From: Lepidurus packardi
Lineage: Eukaryota > Arthropoda > Branchiopoda > Notostraca > Triopsidae
Reading direction: 5' to 3'
Length of the DNA: 64,000 bases
Assembly (NCBI GenBank): GCA_023053545.1
Contig: JAKZAN010000005.1
Coordinates: forward strand, 12,648,001-12,712,000
The notes below the pieces were generated by a model. It was not told the DNA's origin. It searched no databases and was given only the letters and a program-made list of their open reading frames with translations. Numbering within the stretch: the stretch's first letter is position 1; the number at the start of each line of letters is the position of its first letter. Positions 1-12,700 of the stretch are shown here, piece after piece. The position numbers were made by a program, and so were the translations under genes.

Positions 1-636
1 CGGGTAAACGTTCGATTTTATAGCCAGTTCTGACAAGAAACACCATCTAGGGATAAACCTCGGTAGCTTATACCACGCGCGAGGCGTGCTCTGGGCTGCG
101 TCCTATGCGCCTAAAGGGTGGAGTGTTACCTTGGATTAGCAGACATACACACAGCAGACGGTCCTGTGTTTTGATTTTTGTTGTGCTACCGTGTCGGGCT
201 CTTGGCACCCTGTGCTAATTCCGAGTCTTTCTCAAATGGCGTAACATGAAGCAAAACTGTGCCGAACTTCCTTAGAAGAGCCTAAGAATCTGAAAGTCCT
301 TTTAAAACTTCTCTACCTTTTATGTGAACCCTAAAATCCAGTCACGCCACGTCAGTATTTGAAACAAAACGTTGTGTTTGCCTCGTGTAATCTCTCACTC
401 AAGTCTCTCTTAAGTTATACCTTGCTTTCTGGTATGGTTTAATTGGCTCGAGCCCGAAATAAATTCGTGGAAATTATTTGGTAAATTGCCAAGGCCGTCT
501 TTCCAGCGTTGTCAAGGTAAACATCAGTGATCTTGGCTTCAGGTACAATCTAAAACCATTTACTTACCTTCATTTCGTGTACCTTGACTTAGGCATCTGC
601 TTTTGCCCCACCTGGCAGGCTTCAAGTCTTGATAAA
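1..636. other. Upstream region of the PP2C-like gene
   Basis: No convincing coding exon is visible here. An open frame runs into the first coding exon from about position 478, but the first ATG giving the family-like N-terminus (MPSIRKKV) is at 637, so this stretch probably holds the promoter and 5' UTR. No clear TATA box or upstream splice acceptor could be fixed. Confidence 0.4.
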
Positions 637-3600
637 ATGCCTTCCATTCGCAAAAAAGTGGCTGGTTTCATTCGCCAATTGTCCAATCCTGGCACCAATG
701 AGGGAGAAAGCCCTGATTTGGTGATTCCCAAGTCACCTGGTCCTGAATCAGGTTGTTTTATCCAACGCTATTTAAGTGGGTAAGCATGGCGTTCCTTAAT
801 TACAGAATTATCCTTTAAAAATTGGTTTAAAACCGAGTCGTAGAAGGCTTTGAGCTCTTCCTTTCTTTGTTTAGTTTTGAGCCGTCACATGCGAACTCAA
901 AAAGGAGATAGGGAGTTGTCCCCAGTCCGTTTACTCGTGGGTGTGACTCATCAACTTTCTTTTTTTGGCTCGTTTAAGTATTGATTTCCTGACATGCTAA
1001 CGCGTTTCGCACCGTAACTCCCATTCATGACTGTCTCAACTCGCATGCTTTGAATGCGTGATACTTACGTGGGATTTGAGAGCTTCCCAACATTCAGGAC
1101 GTCAGAAATCTTTTTTTTATTCGACTCGTTTGGATACTTTCATCAAACATTGAGTTATTATCAAACCTTGAGTTATTTCAGCAAACTAGTGACAAGCTTT
1201 GGAAATTCAAGGGCTATACTCAATCAATTCAATTACACTTTGTAATTAAAGCCCGATTAAAGCCAGTCAAGGACCAAAACCAACTGTTAATCGTACCGGA
1301 GAAATGTCATTAATTTCTCAGAAATTAATTAAGAGTTAATAATTCTTAAGAGCGATAAGTAATGAATTAAGAGCGATTCATTACGGTCGTTAGTTTGAGT
1401 AAGTTCTAACTTTTGTGAATAGTAGGAATGAAATAAGAAAATAAGACCGAAGTTAATGCAGTATTACTTGTAATTTTAACGAAAGTAAATTTAGTTAATT
1501 GTGAAAAGAAAATGAGTTAATGAATGTTTAATTTTAACGGAATTTGTAGAAAGAGGCAAGGGTCGTATTTTAAAGTGTTTTTCAAACGTTGTTTTGTAGG
1601 GACATTCAACGGTCGCAACCGGAAATTCTACACGGAAGAACCGGACAGGATTTACCGTGTTTACGATTGATGCGGTTCCGTCCGGAGATTATGGCCGCGT
1701 GCACAGGACCCGATGGGGGTTTACTCACCGTCAATGTGCGGCAGCGCCATGTGTCCATTGACGACCCGGATGTGGGCTTTATTGACAGCGACGAGGAAAG
1801 TTTAGCGACGACGACGCGGAATCGCCGGAGTCGCATGCTGGATCCCGATCTGCCAGGTGAGTCAATCCTTTTCTCTCCCTTGAATCATTTCCTATCACTC
1901 TTTGTCTTTCATCTACCGAGTCCGGTCATAAATTTCTCCGTGTCGAGTCCCACAAAATAAAAAAAAATTGAATGAATAGGTTCCAAATTTCACTGTGTCG
2001 AGTCCCACAAAATAAAAAAAAAAATCAGAAAAAATAAAATGAAAAGGTTCCAAATTTCACTCTGTCGAGTCCCACAAAAATAAAAAAAAATAGAATGAAA
2101 AGGTTCCCAATTTCACTGCGTCGAATCTCACAAAATACAATAAAATTCCCCAAATAAAATTCTCAAAAAACAGAAGATTGAAAGCTTCGAAAAATTTACA
2201 TTCCATCGAGTCCCACAAAATAAATAAAATTCTTAGAAAAATTCTTAGATTCAAATTGCACTGTGTCGTGCCCCACAAAATGAAAAAAAAATGAAAAAAT
2301 GATTTTTTCATTTTTCAAAAAATGACGTCATCAGGGCCCAGAAGGTTGTTAAACTCGGCGACGATGACGATCCGCGCGATGGGCAATACGTATTACGTGC
2401 CGGTACCGCGCGAAATCCCGAAAGCCCTTAAAGACACTAAAGAGACTAAAGCCCCGCCCCTTAATCCTCGCCCCACCTCCCTGATGATCGAAACGCCCCT
2501 TACCGCTCTAGCCACGCCCCCGCATTCCATAGCCACTCGCACCCATTCCAACCCCGTCACCGACGACGATTTAGCCGCCTTAGCCACCCTTCCGACTATC
2601 ACGGAAGTGGAATCCCCCCCGGCGCATGCTTTCTCCCCCGTTTCTCCGCCATCTGGCGAGGACCAGCAGTACCACGAGTTCCTCGCGCAAATCGAAGCGC
2701 ACAGTCTCTCCATCCATGTGACGGATCCACGGCGATCCGTCACCAAAATGGATTCCCCGGACTCGGATGATACCGTGTGCAGTAGCATCAATGGGTCCGA
2801 GGAAGCCACGCCTTCCACGGAAGCGCGCACCCCATTGGGTGTCGAGATCATCCCCGAAGAGAATGAGACGATTTGTAAGTCTTTTAACCTTTACTTGTTT
2901 GGTTATTATTGACTTATTCCCCCGTTCTTTCTGTTTAGAAAAAAAGCTGAGTTTTGGATCCCCGCTTTTAGTACTCGCACGGCTTATTTATTGACTGCCC
3001 TGGAATCTTTTTAGCGTGATTTTCTCTTTTATTTTTCATTTATTTTGCCCTTTTCAGTTTTTTTGGAATGTTCATTTTGCGATTTTTTATTTTCCGTTTA
3101 TTTTTTCTGTTTGAAATTTTAGTTTGCGTTTTTTTTTTTTTTTATGTTCCAGTTATTTTTCTCTTTCAAATTTCTGGGTTTTTTATTTTGCGCTTTCTTA
3201 TTTTCCAAGGATTTTTTTTTATTTTGGGATTTTTTTTACTTCAATTTTTTGAAATTTTCAATTTATTTGTCTCTAAAAGGTTTGATTTTTTAATGAGGTT
3301 TGAAAGGGAAGAAATTTAATTTGGTTCAATTTTTTTTTAAAGGTGATAATGGAAATATTGAAAGGAAAACGGAGGAATCTTGTGACGTCACGAACGCGAA
3401 TCTCGTGGAATGTGTCGAGTCGCGGAATCGACTCGACCCAAAAGAGGAGAAATCCGCCAAACAGGAGAAAGAAGAGAAGAATCTCAGTCTGGTAGCTCCG
3501 CCTGCTCCCCAGGCCGATACTGTGTCCAAGGAAGGGAAAGGCGTGAATTCCGCGACGGAATCTCAAGCCCCAGTCGTGGTCGTATTACGTCGAGCGGCGA

Positions 3601-6600
3601 AGAAAGCCAAAGAGCCCGAAAAAGAGATAGAAATCGAACCAGAAGACGAGGAAGATGATGAGGAAAACAGTGCCGTAGCCGGCGTCATAGACTGGGCGTG
3701 TCCCCATACCCGTGCGTATGGTTCTGCGACGTCCTTGTACGAAATGAACCCCGTTTCGGGGGAAAGAGCCGGGAATCCGATTGCGGATGCGTGGGCCGTG
3801 GTGGCGCGCCAAAATGCGGCCTTGCTGGTACTCGCCGATGGAGTCAATTGGGGGGCCAAAGCTGCCACAGCCGCCCGAAGTGCCGTCCATGGTTGTGTGG
3901 AGTACCTCAACAAAGCGGTGTTCGCCACGCCCAATAAGCGCCTTACCACAGCTGTAAGTCTTTTCAGGCCTGATACTTTTTCGATTTTTTTTTTTTTTTT
4001 TTCTTTGCATTTGCATTTGGTAGGATGTCAGGTGTAAGTGTATCCCGATTCAATCCTCAAAATGTCTCGCATTTTTTTCAAATTTTTGTCGATTTTATTG
4101 GGATTTTTTTTAGATTTTTTTGGATTTTTTTACTTTTATTTTTTCGCATTTACTTCCGATTGGATGTCGAGCTGTAAGCGTCTTCAATCCCATTTCAATC
4201 CTCAAAACTTCTCGCATTTGTTTGTATTTATTTTTAAAAATTTTCTATTATTAGTAATTTTTTGAATTCTATGATTTGTATTTACTTTTTCATATACTTT
4301 TGGCAAGATGTCGAGCTGTAAATGTCATCAATCCCATTTCAATCCTCAAAATTTTTCGCATTTGTTTGTATTTATTTTTAAAAAATTTTCTATTATTAGT
4401 ATTTTTTTTTATTCTATTAATTTGTATTTACTTTTTCGTATACTTTTGGTAGGATGTCGAGCTGTAAATGTCATCAATCCCATTTCAATCCTCAAAATTT
4501 TTCGCATTTGTTTATATTTATTTTTAAAAAAATTTCTATTATTAGTATTTTTTTTATTCTATTAATTTGTATTTACTTTTTCGTATACTTTTGGTAGGAT
4601 GTCGAGCTGTAAATGTCATCAATCCCATTTCAATCCTCAAAATTTCTCGAATTTGTTTGTATTTATTTTTAAAAATTTTTCTATTATTAGTAATTTTTTT
4701 AATTCTATGATTTGTATTTACTTTTTCGTATACTTTCGGCAAGATGTCGAGCTGTAAGTGCGGTCAATCCCATTTCAATCCTCAAAATTTCTCGAATTAT
4801 TTGTATTTATTTTTGAAAAATTTTTCTATTATTAGTAATTTTTTTAATTCTATGATTTGTATGTACTTTTTCGTATACTTTCGGCAAGATGTCGAGCTGT
4901 AAGTGCGGTCAATCCCATTTCAATCCTCAAAATTTCTCGAATTATTTGTATTTATTTTTGGAAAATTTTTCTATTATTAATTTTTTTAATTCTATGATTT
5001 GTATTTACTTTTTCGTATACTGTTGGTAGGATGTCGAGCTGTAAGTGTCGTCAATCCCATTTCAATCCTCAAAATTTCTCGAACTATTTGTATTTAATTT
5101 TTGGAAAATTTTTCTATTATTAGTATTTTTTTTTTATTCTATGATTTGTATTTACTTTTTGATAGACTTTCGGTAGGATGTCTAGCTGTTGAGTGTTGCC
5201 AGTCCTCAAAATTTTACGAATTTTTTTTTTGCGTTTACTTTCCGTAGGATGTCTTTATCTCGTTGCTCAGGTCGTTCCACGCTGCCCATAGTATGATTCT
5301 GCAGGAAGATGGATTACTAACCACGTTAACAGCAGCCATTGTGGTACCGGTCGACACGAGCGCTCCAGTCAATCCAAATAATCGTCCTAATACAGGAAAA
5401 TTTGCCGTTTGTGTCTGCAATGTCGGAGATAGTTTGGCGTACGTATATAGTCCCATCCATGGCGTGCGAGAAGTCACTCAAGGTAAGCAATTGAACCCAA
5501 GACAACTCAAAGAATACGGTACAAAAATCTTGAAAATTTACGAAACAAGAGGCCACTTGTTCGGTTCTCCCCCACTTTCCAAACAGTAACCCACGACTCT
5601 AAAGCATGAATCTCCATGTCAATCGTAGTGCAGAGGCTTTCGTGGCTGACTCTTTAGAATGCACGCTTTAGAGGATTAGGTTAGGTTTTATTAGGTCGCA
5701 ACGCGACACAAGGACGCCAGGTCCATATCTTTGAAGGGACCAATAGAATTTCGAGTTTAAAAAGTCTCTGCTCATTGGTTAAGCGCCAACGAGATTGGAA
5801 AGTGCGTAAGTCATATTAAGAAAATACGTCACAAGAACTCCGGACCCTGACAGAAGGACGCCTAACCTAACCTAGCATAACTTAGCCTAACCTAACCTAA
5901 CCAAATCTATTGGTCCCTTAAAAGATTACGGACCTGGCGTCCTTCTATCGGGGCCGAGCGTCCTTATGTCGGGGTCCAGCGTCCTTATGTCGTGCCCCAG
6001 CGTCCTTATGTCGGGTACACGGAGTCACTTTGTCAAATCGTCCTTATGTCACGTTGCCATAAATAATAGTGCATAGGCATAAACTCACCAATAACAAAGG
6101 AGAATTCAGTTAAGAATTAATCGATTACAGTGGATAATCGATTTCACTGGATTTGATATCAAATCTTGGAAATGAATTAAAAGCAATTCCTTTTTCCTAA
6201 TGCAAAAACCATTCTTAATTAACTAACAAACAAGAATACTAATTATCACAAGTCCATTCATAAGGAAATTTAAGAAAACTTCTAGACTTGAGAAATTTTG
6301 TGCGAATTACAAAAAAAAAAATTCTTCACAGGTTCTCACGATATTCATTCCATGCGCGACATGCGAGACGCGTTGGGCGCATTAGGACCGGTGGACGGCC
6401 AGAACCCTGAACTGCACAACTTAACCTGCTCCTTAACCTTAATAGATCCCGGCGACATCGTTTTCCTCACTTCGGATGGGGTTTCGGACAACTTCGACCC
6501 GGTGGTCGGCAAATTCGTGGCTCCCAAGAAGTCCGAGACCCAAAAGTCCTCCCGTCCGCCAGGTGCCGCCACGGTCGCCGCCGCCGCCCTGTCCGCCACC

Positions 6601-7173
6601 TCGAACAAACGCGCTGGTACCCATTCCCGTGACGCCAGAGATCATTCCACGTCTCCCATGTTCGCCTTACCCACCGTCGAAGCTTACCAACGCCACGAAC
6701 TCAGCTTGCTGCGCATGGAAGACCTGTTACGGCACGGCGTGAACGGTTGCGACGGGCCATGCAACTCGGCGCAAGGCTTGTGCGAAGATATGATCGACTT
6801 TGCCACCCGTTTAACCGCCGCCAAACGCAGATTACTCGAAGATCCCGATCTGTACAGCGGCGATGACGGGAACCTCTTAGACAAAGCCGAGCAGCGGAAC
6901 CGGCGGCGTAGGATGTGCGATAGACTGGCCTTGATTCCGGGCAAATTGGATCACGCCTCGGTGGTCGCCTACCAAGCGGGTACTTGGCCGACTCCGCATG
7001 TCAATGTCGGAACCACACCCGCGGGGGTGAATTCGGGCACGTTCAGAGTGGGCTTACGAGCGCCCGCCGCCACAGAAGAGAATTCGTCTTCTTCAACTTC
7101 GTCGTCGTCTTCTGCGTCAACGACCACAGCGCCCACCGCTGCTGTTCCGTACTTGATTGAATCGGTAGTCTGA
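637..7173 (+). CDS. PP2C-like domain protein (CG9801-type), six exons, 875 aa
   Basis: Coding exons: 637-779, 1600-1856, 2335-2874, 3343-3953, 5248-5482 and 6332-7173. All junctions are GT-AG, the phases close, and the sum is 876 codons including the stop. The PP2C fold is split over the last three exons. ADGVNWG (about residues 478-484) stands where active phosphatases have DGHGG, CNVGDS is at about 574-579, and FLTSDGVSDN at about 641-650 matches the metal-binding DG motif. The metal-binding aspartates seem kept but the DGHGG glycines are changed, as is known for the CG9801 family, so activity is uncertain. A long low-complexity stretch of proline/threonine-rich and then lysine/glutamate-rich sequence separates the N-terminus (MPSIRKKVAGFIRQLSN) from the domain. 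The C-terminus carries a serine/threonine run. The start at 637 was chosen because it opens the conserved N-terminus. Substrate and location cannot be read from the sequence. Introns 2, 4 and 5 carry repeats described separately. Confidence 0.85.
780..1599 (+). other. Intron 1 of the PP2C-like gene
   Basis: An 820-bp intron bounded by GTAAGC and TTTTGTAG. It is AT-rich in the second half (1240-1560), with many TTAAT words. I see no exon, RNA gene or mobile element in it. Confidence 0.6.
1941..2290 (+). repeat. Degenerate tandem repeat in intron 2 of the PP2C-like gene
   Basis: About six imperfect copies of a block reading TGTCGAGTCCCACAAAATAA followed by an A-rich stretch begin near 1941, 1996, 2063, 2117, 2205 and 2264. 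Spacing is roughly 55-85 bp. Later copies are more diverged. The repeat fills most of the 478-bp intron (1857-2334). Confidence 0.75.
2875..3342 (+). other. Intron 3 of the PP2C-like gene, T-rich
   Basis: A 468-bp intron dominated by TTTT runs with interspersed GGA/GCG words between 3000 and 3290, ending in the acceptor TTTTTAAAG. Apart from low complexity nothing is recognisable. Confidence 0.6.
4023..5190 (+). repeat. Minisatellite of about 145 bp units in intron 4, carrying copied splice sites
   Basis: Units marked by GATGTCGAGCTGTAA occur at about 4163, 4317, 4453, 4598, 4743, 4888 and 5030, with diverged edge units near 4024 and 5177. The period is close to 145 bp. Each unit has AG just before GATGTC and GTAA right after GAGCT. 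This mimics the real exon-5 acceptor (GTAG then GATGTC, 5248) and the real exon-4 donor (CAGCT then GTAAGTC, 3954). Confidence 0.85.
5676..6056. mobile_element. Foldback/MITE-like element in intron 5 of the PP2C-like gene
   Basis: The arm at about 5705-5752 (AAGGACGCCAGGTCC, then GGGACCAATAGA) returns as its reverse complement at about 5903-5950. TTAGG words flank the left arm (5676-5685) and CCTAA words run up to the right arm (5861-5902). A 21-bp subrepeat around GCGTCCTTATGTCGGG is present about four times at 5942-6050. No transposase frame is present, so it would be non-autonomous. Exact ends and target duplication could not be fixed. Confidence 0.6.
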
Positions 7174-9747
7174 AAGGGGGAAGTGCTCCTTGACTTTAGT
7201 TTAACTTTTAGCACTAGATGGCGTTGTTTGGAAAGACATTGCCACTTTTACCACTAGATGGCGTTGTGTGTAAGGTTTGGACCGTGCGGATTTTTGGCTC
7301 TGTTTTGAAAGGGTAATTGCGCAACGTGATGGTTTCTCCGCCTGTTTTGAATTTTAAGATTTTTGTTCATAGATTGGAATCTTTTTTAACGCTTTTTTTT
7401 TTTTCAAAAACCCGCAACACGTCCAATGATCCCAGTCAATTATTCTAGGCGATTGCCTACAGATGTCTGACACCTTTTGGGGATTTCTGACAGTTTTTGA
7501 TAGATCTGATTGTGTTCGAAGGCTTTTTATTTTTAAAACTAGCCAATTTTGGTTGCTCATACTTTGATTGCCTTTTCTTTTGGATTGGTAGATTTGTTTC
7601 TCAAGTTGCTTGACACGCTCATTTCTCAGATCTTTTAATCAAGGAGAGACGAAACGAATGGGTAAGATTATTTTCTAGGTTTTCACATTTTCACATCTGA
7701 TCAACGCCTTTTTGGGAGAAAATTTCAAGAGAAAGCGAATCTACGAATTTACGGATTTTTTTTCGTATTATTTTATATTTTTGGGAGATTTTAAGAAATT
7801 GAATTTAAAGGATTTTTAAAAATGGAATGGATTCTTGCCCCGGATTTCACTGTTTTGTTTATGTTTTCGGCCCGCGTCCTAGCTCTTGCAAAAAATTGAA
7901 AATAACAAAAAATATAACGCGTCTATATATAAACCCAAACAACGCGAAATAAAATAGTTGCGAACCAATATTTCTGTGCGGTATTAGTAGCAATGGGGAA
8001 AGGGGCTGGAAAAGGTGGAAACCTGTTAAGTGTCCAATCTGAGTGAGTGAGGTTCCTTGTTGTCGTAGTTTGACCTACCCGCCCCCCCTACACCCCCCAA
8101 TCAATAAATCTCAATCAGAATGGGATCTACATGGAGGCAATTTGGCTTCCTTAAGCAATATTTCTGCGTACTTCTGAGCGTCATTTCCGAGAATTTAAAA
8201 ATGGAAGTTCCGCTTGTATGGAAGTTTGGGTAGTTGCGAGATTTTGTTTGAAAACTGGGAATTTGGATGTTGGAAGCCGGAAAGTTTGGGACATGGGGTT
8301 TCAGAACTTCTCCACTGTTTAATTTCAAATTGTATTTCAGAGAAAGAATCGGAATAGGGAATCTGTCGACGATTCATTAAGGCCGGGTTATTAAAAGAAA
8401 CAGTAGCAAATCAATTATTAATTAAAACTTGTTGTCATGTTGATCAGCTTAACAGCCAATCCCAGCTCCCCATTGAGATTGACTTCCTTTCTTAGGATTT
8501 GTTTACGTTTCCTAGCGTTGGTCCACAACAGTGAATATCAGCAATATAGCCAAATAAAATATATAAATAATATATAAATATATATATAAATAATATAAAT
8601 AAATATAAATAATATAATATAAATAAAATAATAATATAATATAATAATAAAATAATATAAATATAAATAATATAAAAATATATAGCAATATATCGTCCCA
8701 GCTCACCATTGAGTTCCTTTCTTAGGTTTTGTTTACGTTTTCTAGAGTTGGTCCACAACAGTGAATATCAGCAAATATCGAAGCTTGGTTTAAGCTCAGA
8801 TTACTGATGAATTAGCTCATATTGGGTACTTTATCATCTACCTCGGGGATTTTTTCTTGGGAGCATTAGGAGCACTTCCATTATTTACCTTTTCCTTCCG
8901 CTGCGCTGGTCATCAAGTTTTCATTATTGCTACATAGATGACATCACTTAAACCCACAGGACTCGGATTGGCCGGGTTTCCTATCTGTTATGTAAACCGT
9001 TGTAGGTTGTGGGTAGCGAGTGTCTTTGAGTGCTTGTACTGCAAACAATCGGCTTTGCTTTGTGGAGCAATCTCTTTTTTTATTTCTTCTAACGCGAGAA
9101 CAGTTTTGCAATTCTGTTTGGGTTTGAAAGTAGTTGGGCCTGATAAGTACGAGGAAGGATTTATTTCGGCCCTGTCTGTTTTTGTTTTTCTTTTCTTTTG
9201 TTTCTTCATTTCGGTCACGACCAACCAATAACGTAAATGTAGGAGTGAGAGAAATGAAGTTGACCCGACACGCTAGGGCCATCACGCAGATCTGCCGAGT
9301 CCCGCTGCGAGGATCGTGGGTGACGAGCTACAAAGGGCTGACGAGGAACGCGGGATCGTACAGTTTTCCGGCGTCCTTCGACTCCGCGAGTTGGGGGGTA
9401 GACCTTGGGCGCTCCTTTGAGCCAAAAGAGCGAGAGAGAGGGAATTGTGTGGAGGACGGCTGGTTCGGGCTGCGTCGTTAGTTGATTAGTTCCCCAGCAG
9501 TTAGAAGCCGCTCCGTTGTCTCAGTGTCACTTAAGGACGCGGTGGAGCGCGTGGAGACAAGAGGGCGCTCTTTTTAAGGGAGGGGGGTCGTTTGGTATAG
9601 AGAGGGAAACAACATGTTGACTCGTGCGGGAGAGAAGCTGAAGCCTTATCTATTTTGGGGGGTTTAGTTTGAGTTCCACATTAGCTCAGTGACTTGGGGG
9701 AAATGCGTTGCTAAAGACAAGAGTCTTACGGGGAACTAATCAGTACA
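7174..9747. other. Intergenic region between the PP2C-like gene and the secreted-protein gene
   Basis: No supported gene. It contains a 40-bp tandem duplication around CACTAGATGGCGTTGT (7204-7268), a TATATATAAA box near 7925 followed by a short frame from an ATG near 7993 (MGKGAGKGG...), the AT-rich block at 8540-8695, and a more GC-rich stretch at 9240-9600 just before the next gene that may hold its promoter and 5' UTR. The polyadenylation site of the PP2C-like gene was not fixed. Confidence 0.4.
8436..8775. repeat. Duplicated block of about 80 bp flanking an AT-only tract
   Basis: The sequence around CAGCTC..CATTGAG..GTTTACGTTT..GTTGGTCCACAACAGTGAATA occurs at about 8462-8537 and again at 8698-8774 in direct orientation. 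Between them, 8545-8695 is almost pure A/T with ATAATATAAATA words. Confidence 0.7.
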
Positions 9748-12700
9748 ATGTATAACATGGCCTTGGCAGATTTAGTTTTGGCAGCGGGTAAGACATTCCT
9801 ATGACTAGTGTGCTTAGAATGCAGAATTGCGCAATTCTGCACCTTTCAGAATTGTTAAAATTCCCAACCTTTCAAACTCGTTATAATAATCGTATTTTAC
9901 TTCTTTTTGGGTTATCTGTGGTTGAATCCATTGTATTGCCGTGATTCGAGGAGTAGTAATAATAGGAGTAAGACTAGCTATAAATCTTCTTACTATTAGT
10001 ACTTATTTCCAGTAATGAAACCAGTAATATTTCTTCGTATTTATTATTATTATTATATTATTATTTATTTGGGATATTATCTGTTATTATATTTATTAAT
10101 ATTAATATTAGTATCAGCCATAATTGTTGTAGTACTATTACTTCGTAATTTTTTCCATTATTTATTTTTTGAATTATCTATTATTATATTTAACAGTATA
10201 TTGATAGTATATATTTATTAATATTAGTATTCGTATCAGCCATAATTGTTGTAGTACTATTATTTCGTGATTTTTTCCATTATTTATTTATTATATTATA
10301 TTATTTATTTTTTGAATTATCTATTATTATATTTAACAGTATATTGATATTATTTAACAGTATAGAGTATTAATATTATATGATGAGTTAGCCTTTTATG
10401 GTTCATTATTCTTATTATTTCTAGGAAATAAAAATGTGAGTTCAGATTGTTTGTGTTTGAAAGATTGCTATTCAAAAATTCAATTGGAAGGCAAAGTGAA
10501 GTGGTTCTAAATCCTGGGGGGGGGAATAAAAGTGACAACTTGAAATTCCGTATCTTTATATTACGTTGAAAAAATAGAACTGAGAAGCTCATAGAAATGT
10601 CATGACAGAAATGGTAAACAAACCTGTACTGTACCACTTGGCGCTTTCCCCGGGAATCGGCGGCACGTGAACCTTTCAACACAAGAAAAAGAGAGTACAT
10701 AAGAGTCTGGAGTGAAAGCACAGCAGGTGACAGGATTTGGGATTAGACTTTCAGATAGAACTGTCACTGCTATTACTCCGGTTGGATTGGGATGTATGGG
10801 TTGGGTGTTGGTGACGTAAGCAAAGGATTGTCTCCTTTACGTTAGATATAAAAATGCGCCCCAAAATGTGATTCCTAAGCAACCCCTTGACCTTGTCTTT
10901 TTCCTCTCTGTCTTTGCACCCTCTGAAAACTGTTCGGAAAGCTGCAGCATTTCTTTGTAGCGCCGGCAGAATTTGATGGGCTGCGAAGGGAATCAGTTTA
11001 TCTCGTCGTTCCCATTCCTGCACGCGTCACCCGTTTTTTACTTTTTTTTCTCCTCACAGCGATACCTTTTCCTTGTCCCTTCGCCCCTTTCCATAGCTTA
11101 AATTTGGGGGAGGGGGTTGTATAACTCATTATTCAATCAAGATGATGACAAGAGCCCTTCACTTGGCGCTATGCATGCTATGCATCACTTGGCGAATACA
11201 CCAAAAAGCTGTGCGGGATTAGGAATGTAAAACAGGAAGGGATAAAGGAACTGTCGAAGTCTTGAGCGAGTGACTTGCACATCAATTGGATCATTTTGTG
11301 TTGCACGCAGGCTGCCTATTGATGTGGGGGATGGCGCTGGCGGTAGGGAGCACGGCCCACGTGGTGCTGGACGCGAACAATTCTTCTTCATCCTGTAACA
11401 AAACTCAGTTAGACCTGTGTCTGGAATCCGTGAGTCCCTTATTAGAAAGCCCGTTATTGAAAGGAATTCCGGATAGTCAAGAAGCAGTCCTTGCCTCGTG
11501 CACGTAAGTTTAGTCTTCTTCATAGTCTTATCTCGTGATTCAAATGCATTTTCAAACGGCCGCCATCTTGTTTACCGTTACAACTTGCTTGTTGGGAAGC
11601 GCGCCAGATTTGAAAATGCTCTAAAAGAAATGTGTGAAATGCTGTCCTTAGCATGCACGTAAGTTTTAGTCTTCTTCGCAGTCCATCTCTAGGGCCAAAT
11701 TCAAATGCATTTTCAAATGGCCGCCATTTTGTTGACCGTTAAACTTATTTGAACGGGGAAGCGCGCCAGATTTGAAAATGCTCTAAAATAGATGAGTGAA
11801 ATGCTGTCCTTAGCATGTACGTAAGTTTTCGTCTTCTTCCTATTCCATCTCTAGTGCCAAATTCAAATGCCTTTTCAAATGGCCGCCATTTTGTTGACCG
11901 TTAAACTTATTTGAACGGGGAAGCGCGCCAGATTTGAAAACGCTCTAAAATTCATGTTTCAATTTACTACTAACTACTATTGCTTGCAAGACTTGAATGT
12001 TTAAGTCTTACTAGAAACGAAAAGCTGCCGTTTTGGGCTTCGGGTTAGCTTAGTAAGAGTCTGTTTATTTGACTTTGGACTGTGACTCATCTTTCGTTGC
12101 TTTGTTTATTTTTTATTTATTTTCTCAAAGGGCATTTAAGCGTGGAATGCACTGTGTGGATACATATGCCCAGAATTGTTGGACCACCAAGCAGAAAATG
12201 CTCTTGGAGAAGCACGTGGCAGGGGCTCGACATACGTACGCTTTTCTCTGCGACGATCCAGTTTTCCAGTCGGGTAAAAAAAAAAAAAAAAAAAAAATCC
12301 ACAAAGCATAAAAAAAATAGAAAAAAGCTAAAAAGCAGAAGCAATAATGCGATTTAATCTTTCTCAACATCTACACGTCAAATAAACAAAGATATATATT
12401 AAAAAATAGAAGAGATTACGCTATAAATCGATAACTAATTCCACTCTGGATATTGCAGAGTTTCTACAACATCAGGCTTGCTACCGAGGCACGTCCAAGG
12501 ACTGGATTTATTGTGCCAAATACTTCCAAAACTTGGTAGCACAGGAATACGCGGCGCAGAACGTATCCCGGGAGCAACACACCCTAGGACTTTGCTGGTT
12601 AGTTTTTTTTTTTTTAAATCTTTCTCCCAAAACAAGCCAAGCGATTCTCTCCAGAATTAATCCTTGTAGTTTATATATACCAAGGAGGATTTCCATTGCC

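Noticed and set aside
2393-2851. Long minus-strand open frame opposite PP2C-like exon 3
   Set aside because: It mirrors a proline/threonine-rich coding exon; the plus frame joins neighbouring exons in phase and the minus frame has no family signal.
3585-4016. Minus-strand open frame opposite PP2C-like exon 4
   Set aside because: The plus strand carries the PP2C motifs and correct splice sites; this frame is its shadow.
8492-8758. Hydrophobic frame of I, Y, F and L residues
   Set aside because: It is a translation of an A/T-only low-complexity tract with no start context or homologous copy.
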